Made by a program: the position numbers and the translations under genes. From the NCBI GenBank assembly GCA_937906485.1, contig CALCYB010000030.1, forward strand, positions 1-16,628: 16,628 nt of DNA. Reading direction: 5' to 3'. Below, in pieces: positions 1 to 7,787 of this stretch (its first letter is position 1; each line of letters starts with the position of its first letter). Source of the DNA: an uncultured Rikenellaceae bacterium (GTDB lineage Bacteria > Bacteroidota > Bacteroidia > Bacteroidales > UBA932). The notes under the pieces are model-generated. The model was not told the origin of the DNA, made no database searches, and worked only from the letters and a program-made list of their open reading frames with translations.

Positions 1-474
1 CGTTTCCAGGGTTTTTAAAAGCTTAGATGCTTTTTCCGGCACCATAAACTCAAATGCAAATAACTCATCATGGATGACAGAGTCCTTTTTCATGACAGTT
101 TCATCTACACAAAAATTCTCCCGGTCCATCTTATCCAGAATTTCCGTTTTCAGCTTTCTGGCATCTGCACTGTTTTCACCTTCCAGTTCGAGCAGTCTTT
201 CATACTTCTCACGGGCAAGTTCAAAAAATTCCTCTGCGTTCACTACAAACCCGTTTCCATTTAAGGCATAGCCAATACACAAATAATATGTAACATCCGC
301 TTCATTTATCTCACTCCGAAACACGGTATTTTGGCGAAACATTTCTAAAAAGGAGGCAGCAAAAACCACTTTTTCCCGATTACAAATCATTTTGAAGTTC
401 AAGCTCATCAAATCCTCATAATCGAAAATACTCATGGTAACAGCACATAATATTGCATATATACTGCCACGAAT
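1..474 (-). other. AT-rich coding-like segment of unknown origin joined to yicC; possible separate gene from 435
   Basis: Left of about position 474 the composition changes sharply. Sampled 60-base lines here hold 19-23 G/C, against 28-35 in lines sampled within yicC. The frame that continues yicC is open to the edge and looks coding, with acidic, amphipathic stretches such as AEEFFELAREKYERLLELE (roughly residues 356-374 of the joined frame) that could form helices, perhaps TPR-like. Codons are rich in TTT, TTA, AAT and TAT. An in-frame ATG at 435 (MSIFDYEDLM) could be the start of an independent gene running off the left edge, though no clear ribosome binding site precedes it. I do not recognise the family and assign no function. 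The other small frames in this region are not convincing genes. Confidence 0.5.
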
Positions 475-1317
475 TTCTTTGATTTTTTCCAGTTCGTCTT
501 TCATCATGACCACCAGTTTCTGAATTGCGGCGTGGTTGGCTTTGGAACCGAGGGTGTTGATTTCCCGTCCCATCTCTTGTGCGATGAAGCCCAATTTTTT
601 TCCCGGACAGGTTTCCTGCTCCATGGTCTCGATAAAGTAGGTGCAGTGTTGTGCCAGCCGGACTTTCTCCTCGTTGATGTCCAGTTTTTCCAGGTAGAAG
701 ATCAGTTCTTGTTCCAGCCGGTTCGGATCGGCCCCGGTCTTGATTTCTTCGAGCTTGGAGAGGATGCGTTCACGGATGGCCGGAACCCGTTCCTTTTCGT
801 AAGGTTCGACCTGGGACAGGTATTGGCGGATGTTGACTACGCGGCTGCGCAGATCCGCTTCCAGAATTTTTCCTTCCCGGATCCGGAATTCGATCAGTTG
901 GTCCATGGCGAGGTCTGCCGCTTGTGAGATGGCCTGCCAGTCTTCTTCACCAAATTCACTTCTTTTGCTTTCCCAGACTTCCGGCATCCGGAGAACGGTC
1001 TGCATCAGCACGGCCGGGTCCAGGCAGGGATTTTCCTGACTTTCTTGCCAGGCTCGGATCTGATGCAGGTATTCGTTGGCGGTGTCGGAGTCCAGACACC
1101 GGGGCGTATTGTCTGCTGTTTTTTCACAAGTGAGAAAAATATCAATGTTTCCACGGTTGAGTCTCTGTGCGATCTGTTGACGGAGCAAGGGTTCCTTTTC
1201 CCGAGGCAGCAGCGAGGTCTTGAGGGTGACATCGCAGTTTTTTCCGTTGAGGGACCGGATTTCCAAATTGTATTTTTCTCCTTGGCAGGATGCTTCTGCT
1301 TTGCCGAAGCCGGTCAT
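1..1317 (-). CDS. YicC-family endoribonuclease with an aberrant in-frame C-terminal extension (open at left edge)
   Basis: The protein starts MTGFGKAEA, the hallmark N-terminus of the YicC/YloC family, whose members are endoribonucleases acting in RNA turnover. Residues 1 to about 150 fit the YicC N-terminal domain. Residues about 190-281 fit the C-terminal DUF1732 domain, including ADPNRLEQEL, LDINEEKVRL and MGREINTLGSKAN (about 249-261). The family normally stops near residue 290, a few residues after the motif seen here as KDELEKIKE. In this gene the match ends at residue 281 (base 475), and the frame continues through 158 unrelated, AT-rich codons to the window edge without a stop. The normal last codons and stop are missing. 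The frame is exactly 439 codons from the ATG at 1317 to base 1. The YicC identity is secure. Whether the extended protein exists, or the junction is a rearrangement or an assembly artefact, cannot be told from the sequence. Confidence 0.88.
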   Translation of the reverse strand, partial: MTGFGKAEASCQGEKYNLEIRSLNGKNCDVTLKTSLLPREKEPLLRQQIAQRLNRGNIDIFLTCEKTADNTPRCLDSDTANEYLHQIRAWQESQENPCLDPAVLMQTVLRMPEVWESKRSEFGEEDWQAISQAADLAMDQLIEFRIREGKILEADLRSRVVNIRQYLSQVEPYEKERVPAIRERILSKLEEIKTGADPNRLEQELIFYLEKLDINEEKVRLAQHCTYFIETMEQETCPGKKLGFIAQEMGREINTLGSKANHAAIQKLVVMMKDELEKIKEIRGSIYAILCAVTMSIFDYEDLMSLNFKMICNREKVVFAASFLEMFRQNTVFRSEINEADVTYYLCIGYALNGNGFVVNAEEFFELAREKYERLLELEGENSADARKLKTEILDKMDRENFCVDETVMKKDSVIHDELFAFEFMVPEKASKLLKTLET

Positions 1318-1366
1318 GGATAGAATCCTGGTCAAGAATGTTAGGCAAGTCAATTTTATGTGACTG

Positions 1367-1374
1367 CAAAAGTA
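1367..1374 (-). promoter_or_regulatory. Putative -7 box for yicC
   Basis: The minus strand reads TACTTTTG, a full match to the Bacteroidota -7 consensus TAnnTTTG. It lies about 50 nt upstream of the yicC ATG. I see no TTG at the expected -33 spacing. The box faces away from the glnS box 12 bp further right. Confidence 0.5.
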
Positions 1375-1386
1375 AGAATTATTATC

Positions 1387-1394
1387 TATCTTTG
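1387..1394 (+). promoter_or_regulatory. Putative -7 box for glnS
   Basis: TATCTTTG matches the Bacteroidota -7 consensus TAnnTTTG exactly. It lies 17 nt before the ATG at 1412, which predicts a very short leader of roughly ten nucleotides. A -33 element is weak: only CTG sits at the expected distance. Confidence 0.55.
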
Positions 1395-1411
1395 CGTTTT
1401 ATTTCCGTTTA

Positions 1412-3087
<1,676 letters not shown>

Positions 3088-3091
<4 letters not shown>

Positions 3092-4053
3092 GCCTTTTTC
3101 CTACTACCTCGGTTCTTCTTCCACAATTGGTACCCGTTGAAGATATTCTGCCAGAGAACGTAAGTTCCGGGCGCCAATGAAGAGAGCGGGGTAAGGTAGG
3201 TATAGGCCATCCAGATTGCCAGAACCGTGTTTTTCTGGCCCAACGCCTGTCCGGCAGTCATTCGGTCCTCGAAATGGCTGCCGGTCTTTTTTCCGGTGAA
3301 GAACTGGAGGATGCAGCAGAACAGGGAGGCCAGTGCAATCAGCCACATGACCTGGGAGGGAGCTGTACTCTGGTGCAGGGAACGGACGGTCTGTCCGCAG
3401 ACCAGGGTCAGGGCAACAGCCCATAGGTAGAACGCGGATGCTGTGTATTTCAAGAAGAAGCGGTGTACCTTCGGCAGGTAGTGGCGCAGCAGCAAGGCCA
3501 GCAGGAAGGGGAAAAGCAGCAGTGGGAACACTTTGCTGAGGATGAGCCAGAAGGCTGCGAGAAAATGCAGTCCCGGATGGGGCTCCACCAACGGAAAAAC
3601 CAGCGGGACAAAAGCGGCAGCCAGCAGGTTGGACAGGAGTGTGTAGCTGGTGACCCGGCTGGCGCTGCCCCCGAGTTTGTCCGTAATGACCGCAGCGGCT
3701 GTTGCCGTAGGGCAGATCAGGCAGACGAGGGCTCCCTCAAAGATGGTGTGGTAAACGGTATTCATCGGCACCCAGAGCAGGATTGCGGTAACGGCACCGG
3801 CAGTGAGCAGCTGGAACGCCAGCAGCCGGTAATGCCATTTCCCGGGTTTGAGGGCGGAGACTTCTATCTTGCAGAAGGTCAGAAAGAGCTGGAGAAAAAT
3901 CAGGGTCGGGGTCAGAAAATCCACCAGGCTCCATACGGCCGGTTTGACGGGGTTGAGTGCGGGAAGGTAGTGGAACAGGAAATACAGGCCGGCGCCAGTG
4001 ATCATGGCTATGGGCAGGGTCCATTCTTTAAGCAGTCGGATAAGGAATTGCAT
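3088..4053 (-). CDS. BASS (bile acid:sodium symporter) family transporter
   Basis: This is a 321-residue, very hydrophobic protein with about nine to ten membrane-spanning stretches, located in the inner membrane. It has the signatures of the SBF/BASS family: ICPTATAAAV (about 113-122), TLLSNLLAA (138-146) in the region corresponding to the discontinuous helices of the ion site, and GQKNTVLAIW (272-281) followed by an APGTYVLWQN segment. Family members move organic anions such as bile acids, pyruvate or pantoate together with sodium. The substrate cannot be read from sequence here, and the general bile-acid label should not be taken literally. The basic tail (KKNRGSRKKA) is probably cytoplasmic. 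The gene starts 6 nt after the recG stop, so it is probably cotranscribed with recG. Its TAA overlaps the glnS TAA. Confidence 0.85.
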
Positions 4054-4059
4054 ATCGGG

Positions 4060-6168
4060 TCAACTGATTCGGGAATAGTCAACAGGCTCTTCTCCCTGAT
4101 TGCGTAAATAAGTCAATTGGTGAACTAATAATTGGTTTTCCGGGAGCTCCAACAGGGGATCCCGTTCCAGGATGGCACTGGCTACTTCCCGGGCATAATT
4201 CAGCAGCGGGGCATCTTTGGAGAGGTTGGACAGACGCAGGTCAATGGCCAGGCCGCTTTGTTGGGTGCCTTCGATGTCTCCGGGACCACGCATCCGCAGA
4301 TCGGCTTCGGCCAGTTCAAACCCGTCGTTGGTGCTGCACATGAGTTCGATCCGTTGCCGGGATTCTTGCGAGAGTCTGTATCCGGTCATCAGCAGGCAGT
4401 AGGATTGTTCGGCCCCCCTGCCGACCCGTCCGCGCAGCTGATGGAGTTGGGAGAGTCCGAAGCGCTCGGAGCTTTCGATCACCATGACCGAGGCATTGGG
4501 TACGTTGACCCCGACCTCGATGACAGAAGTAGCCACCAGGATGTGGGCTTTTCCCTCTGCAAACAGCCCCATATCATGGGCTTTGTCTTCGTTTTTCTGC
4601 TGTCCGTGGACCACGGCTGTGATGTACTCCGGTGCCGGAAATTCCTGAATGATCTCTTCGTATCCTTTCTGCAGGTTCTGGTAGTCCATTTTTTCGGATT
4701 CCTTGATCAGCGGATAGACGATGAATACCTGACGTCCTTTCTTGATCTCTTCTTTCAGAAAACGGTACATGGCATAGCGCTGGTTCTCGCTGATGTGGCG
4801 CGTAGTGACCGGTTTGCGTCCGGGAGGCAACTCGTCCAGTACAGATACATCCAGATCACCGTACAAGGTCATGGCCAGGGTCCGGGGAATGGGCGTGGCC
4901 GTCATGACCAGAATATGGGGCGAGAGTTCGGCTTTGTAGCGCAGACGCGCGCGCTGTTCCACGCCGAAGCGGTGTTGTTCGTCAATGATGGCAAATCCCA
5001 GCCGTTGGAACGCTACAGGATCCTCAATGACCGCATGGGTGCCGATCAATAAGTGGATGGACCCGTCGGCCAGGCCGGCATGGATGGCCCGCCGTTCTTT
5101 GGTGCGGGTGCTGCCGGTAAGCAGGGCGACCTTCAACCCCGAGTCGCCGGCAAATTCCAGGGCTCCACGGTAGTGTTGCTGGGCCAGGACTTCGGTCGGC
5201 GCCATCAGACAGCTTTGATAGCCGTTGTCTGCCGCGATGGCTGCACAAAGAAATGCGACCATGGTTTTTCCGCTACCGACGTCCCCCTGCAGGAGCCGGT
5301 TCATCTGCAGACCGCTTCGCATGTCGGCGCGGATCTGTTTGATGACCTTCTTTTGGGCTCCGGTCAATTCAAAGGGAATGCGGCAATAGCATTGGTTGAA
5401 AAACTCACCGATCCGGGAGAAGACAGGGGCTGCTCCGTGACGCATCCGTACGTTCTTCTGTTTGAGCAGGGAGAGTTGCAGGTAGAAGAGTTCTTCAAAT
5501 TTGAGTCGGGCGCGGGCTTGTTCCAGTGCCTGGAGTGATTCCGGGAAATGGATGCTGCGCAGGGCCTGACGCAGGGGTACCAGTCCGGCCTGGGTGCGGA
5601 TCTCTTCGGGCAGGCTTTCCGGAATCAGGTGCAGGGATTGTTCCAGCAGTTTGTGTACGAGTTTGGAGAAGACTTTGATGCCGATGCCGTTGTTGCGCAG
5701 TTTTTCTGTACTGGAATAAACGCCGGTCATGTTCTGACCCAACGACAGGGCGGTCTGAGGTGTTTCCAGTTCGGGGTGTACAAAGTTCAGGCTGCCGTTG
5801 AACACAGCAGGGCGGCCAAAGACAATGTATTCCTGGCCGAGGCTGATTTTCTGCTCCATCCATTTGATGCCCTGAAAGAAGACCAGATCCACTCTTCCGG
5901 TGCGGTCGGCCAGGGTGACAATCAGCCGTTTTCCCCGTTTTTCTCCGGCATGGTTGATGGCTACGACGTTGCCGCGAACCTGTACCCAGGCCATGGAGGC
6001 CTCCAGTTCGGAAATGGCATAGATCCGTGTCCGGTCCAGGTAGCGGAAGGGAAAGGTATAGAGCAGGTCCCGGAAAGAACGGATGCCCAGTTCTTTCGAG
6101 AGCAGCTCCGCCCGTTTCGGCCCGATGCCGGGCAGGTACTGTATTTCCCGATCCAAGATATTTGCCAT
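4060..6168 (-). CDS. recG: ATP-dependent DNA helicase RecG
   Basis: RecG is a superfamily 2 double-strand DNA translocase that remodels stalled replication forks and branched recombination intermediates. From the chosen start the protein is 702 residues, within the usual RecG range. The N-terminal part has the helix-hairpin-like YLPGIGPKRAELL (about 11-23) and an OB-fold wedge region (about 60-160). The motor follows: Walker A GDVGSGKT (295-302), DEQH (396-399), MTATPIPRTLA (422-432) and QLRGRVGRG (577-585), then the RecG-type ADLRMRGPGDIEGTQQSG. The frame is open 14 codons further upstream. I prefer the ATG at 6168 because that gives the normal MANILDREIQYLPGIGP start, and because a promoter box ends 4 nt before it, so upstream ATGs would probably not be transcribed. 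It is divergent from pdxA and leads an operon with the BASS gene. Confidence 0.97.
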   Translation of the reverse strand: MANILDREIQYLPGIGPKRAELLSKELGIRSFRDLLYTFPFRYLDRTRIYAISELEASMAWVQVRGNVVAINHAGEKRGKRLIVTLADRTGRVDLVFFQGIKWMEQKISLGQEYIVFGRPAVFNGSLNFVHPELETPQTALSLGQNMTGVYSSTEKLRNNGIGIKVFSKLVHKLLEQSLHLIPESLPEEIRTQAGLVPLRQALRSIHFPESLQALEQARARLKFEELFYLQLSLLKQKNVRMRHGAAPVFSRIGEFFNQCYCRIPFELTGAQKKVIKQIRADMRSGLQMNRLLQGDVGSGKTMVAFLCAAIAADNGYQSCLMAPTEVLAQQHYRGALEFAGDSGLKVALLTGSTRTKERRAIHAGLADGSIHLLIGTHAVIEDPVAFQRLGFAIIDEQHRFGVEQRARLRYKAELSPHILVMTATPIPRTLAMTLYGDLDVSVLDELPPGRKPVTTRHISENQRYAMYRFLKEEIKKGRQVFIVYPLIKESEKMDYQNLQKGYEEIIQEFPAPEYITAVVHGQQKNEDKAHDMGLFAEGKAHILVATSVIEVGVNVPNASVMVIESSERFGLSQLHQLRGRVGRGAEQSYCLLMTGYRLSQESRQRIELMCSTNDGFELAEADLRMRGPGDIEGTQQSGLAIDLRLSNLSKDAPLLNYAREVASAILERDPLLELPENQLLVHQLTYLRNQGEEPVDYSRIS

Positions 6169-6172
6169 GCCA

Positions 6173-6180
6173 CAAAGGTA
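6173..6180 (-). promoter_or_regulatory. Putative -7 box for recG; predicts a leaderless mRNA
   Basis: The minus strand reads TACCTTTG, a perfect TAnnTTTG match. It is followed by only 4 nt before the recG ATG at 6168. Transcription in this promoter class starts a few bases after the box, which would place the mRNA 5' end at or next to the AUG. No convincing -33 TTG is visible upstream. Confidence 0.6.
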
Positions 6181-6245
6181 CATAAAAAATAATTTTTTCG
6201 TAAATTGCACCGTTTTATCGATAACTTGCTAAAATTAGACCATAT

Positions 6246-7355
6246 ATGGGACAAAAAATAGTGGTAGGAATTACCCTCGGAGATACAAATGGGATTGGAC
6301 CTGAGGTGATTATCAGGTCGTTACTGGACTCTCGGATCACCGATCTCTGTGTGCCGGTTGTTTACGGATCCTCCCGGGTCATCGGTTATTACCGGAAAAT
6401 GATCGCCGAGACCGACAACATGAACACCAACATCATCAATACCGCCAAGGATTATCACCCCAAACGCATCAATATCATCAACTGTATTCCGGATTCGCTG
6501 CAAATGGATCCCGGTCAGCCTACAGCCGAATCGGCCAAGGCCGCCTGGCTCTCGTTGGAGCGCGCCACCGATGACCTGAAGGAAGGGCTGCTGGATGCCT
6601 TGGTGACCGCTCCGTTCAACAAACACAACATGGCCGGAGCCTCCTTCCAGTTCAAGGGACATACGGAATACCTGGCCGATAAGTTTGAAACGGACAATGT
6701 CCTGATGTTTTTGTGTTCTGACCGTATGCGGGTAGGGCTGGTGACCACTCACCTGGCCATTTCAGAGGTTTCCAAGGAAATTACGACCGAAAAGATTGTG
6801 AACAAGATCCGACTGATGCATGAATCCCTGAAACGGGACTTTGGGGTGGTCCGTCCGAAAATCGCCGTATTGGGCCTCAATCCCCACTGTGGCGACAGCG
6901 GTTTGTTGGGCAACGAAGAGGTAACCGTCATCAAGCCGGCCATCGAACAGGTCGCCGGAGAGGGCATCCTGGCATTCGGCCCCTATTCCCCGGACGGATT
7001 CTATGGAAATGAAAGTTTTACCAAGTACGACGGAGTCCTGGCCATGTACCACGACCAGGGGCTGATTCCGTTCAAACTGATGTCATTCGACAACGGGGTC
7101 AATTTTACGGCCGGGTTGCCGATTGTACGCACCAGCCCGGATCACGGGACCGCTTTTGAGCTGGTGGGTAAAAACGAAGCTACGGCTTTGCCCATGCTCT
7201 CTTCCATTTATATGGCTGTGGATGTGGTGAGAAATCGTCAGCGTTATGACCAGATGCGCTCCAATGTCTTGAAGGTAAAATCGATGCTTCATGGCAAAGG
7301 AACCGATAACGTGGAAGATATTATCGGTAAGCAGGAACCGCAACCGACAGAATAA
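6246..7355 (+). CDS. pdxA: 4-hydroxythreonine-4-phosphate dehydrogenase (PdxA)
   Basis: PdxA oxidises 4-phosphohydroxy-L-threonine with NAD in the DXP-dependent route to pyridoxal 5'-phosphate; the product decarboxylates and is passed to PdxJ. The protein is 369 residues. It has the family start GITLGDTNGIGPEV (8-21), TAPFNKHNM (121-129), FKGHTEY (136-142), NPHCGDSG (212-219) and MYHDQGLIPFK (267-277). H169, H214 and H269 line up with the three metal-binding histidines of the E. coli enzyme. SPDHGTAF (297-304) is the conserved C-terminal motif. The gene is divergent from recG across a 77-nt gap. I see no clean promoter box for it, only partial TAnnTTG-like matches near 6201 and 6222. rnhA follows 3 nt after its stop. 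Confidence 0.97.
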   Translation: MGQKIVVGITLGDTNGIGPEVIIRSLLDSRITDLCVPVVYGSSRVIGYYRKMIAETDNMNTNIINTAKDYHPKRINIINCIPDSLQMDPGQPTAESAKAAWLSLERATDDLKEGLLDALVTAPFNKHNMAGASFQFKGHTEYLADKFETDNVLMFLCSDRMRVGLVTTHLAISEVSKEITTEKIVNKIRLMHESLKRDFGVVRPKIAVLGLNPHCGDSGLLGNEEVTVIKPAIEQVAGEGILAFGPYSPDGFYGNESFTKYDGVLAMYHDQGLIPFKLMSFDNGVNFTAGLPIVRTSPDHGTAFELVGKNEATALPMLSSIYMAVDVVRNRQRYDQMRSNVLKVKSMLHGKGTDNVEDIIGKQEPQPTE

Positions 7356-7358
7356 CCC

Positions 7359-7787
7359 ATGCCTTTACCTATCGAATTATACACAGACGGTTCTTCGCGG
7401 GGCAATCCCGGCCCTGGCGGCTACGGCGTTGTGTTGCGTAGCGGAAAACACTACAAGGAAATATCCGGAGGCGAACCGATGACCACCAACAACCGGATGG
7501 AACTGATGGCGGTCATTGTGGGACTGGAAGCCTTGTTGCGTCCCGGTTCTGAGGTGACGGTGTACAGTGATTCCTCCTATGTGGTGAATGCCGTTGCCAA
7601 AGGCTGGGTGTTCGATTGGGAACGCAAGCAATTTGCCAAGAAGGCCAATCCGGATTTATGGCAACGTTTTTTGCAGGTGTATCGCCGTCATCGGGTGCGT
7701 TTTGTCTGGATCAAAGGGCATGCCGGGCATCCCGAGAACGAGCGATGTGACCGTCTGGCAGTAGAAGCAGCAACAAAGTATTTATGA
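7359..7787 (+). CDS. rnhA: Ribonuclease HI
   Basis: RNase HI cuts the RNA strand of RNA-DNA hybrids, removing R-loops and primer remnants. At 142 residues it has the size of the classic single-domain enzyme. The catalytic carboxylates are in place: D10 in YTDGSSRGNPGPGG, E48 in TTNNRMELMAV, D71 in YSDSSYVV and D131 in ENERCDRLA. The flexible-loop histidine lies in GHAGHPENER (120-129). The basic stretch around WERKQFAKKANPDLW (about 87-101) matches the substrate-binding handle region. The gene starts 3 nt after pdxA, and its TGA overlaps the feoAB ATG (ATGA), so the genes are probably cotranscribed and translationally coupled. Confidence 0.97.
   Translation: MPLPIELYTDGSSRGNPGPGGYGVVLRSGKHYKEISGGEPMTTNNRMELMAVIVGLEALLRPGSEVTVYSDSSYVVNAVAKGWVFDWERKQFAKKANPDLWQRFLQVYRRHRVRFVWIKGHAGHPENERCDRLAVEAATKYL

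Noticed and set aside
70..271. Two overlapping short plus-strand frames near the left edge.
   Set aside because: Their composition is unconvincing, and the minus frame over the same bases is longer, uninterrupted and more protein-like.
532..927. A 131-codon plus-strand frame.
   Set aside because: It is the antisense of yicC, which is recognisable across this stretch on the minus strand.
6169..6210. An N-terminal extension of recG to an ATG at 6210.
   Set aside because: It would add 14 residues unlike RecG and start upstream of the promoter box at 6173-6180. The ATG at 6168 fits the family start.
6169..6245. A pdxA promoter in the recG-pdxA gap (TAAATTGC near 6201, TAACTTGC near 6222).
   Set aside because: Both match TAnnTTTG only partly and neither has a well-spaced -33 TTG, so no position can be supported.
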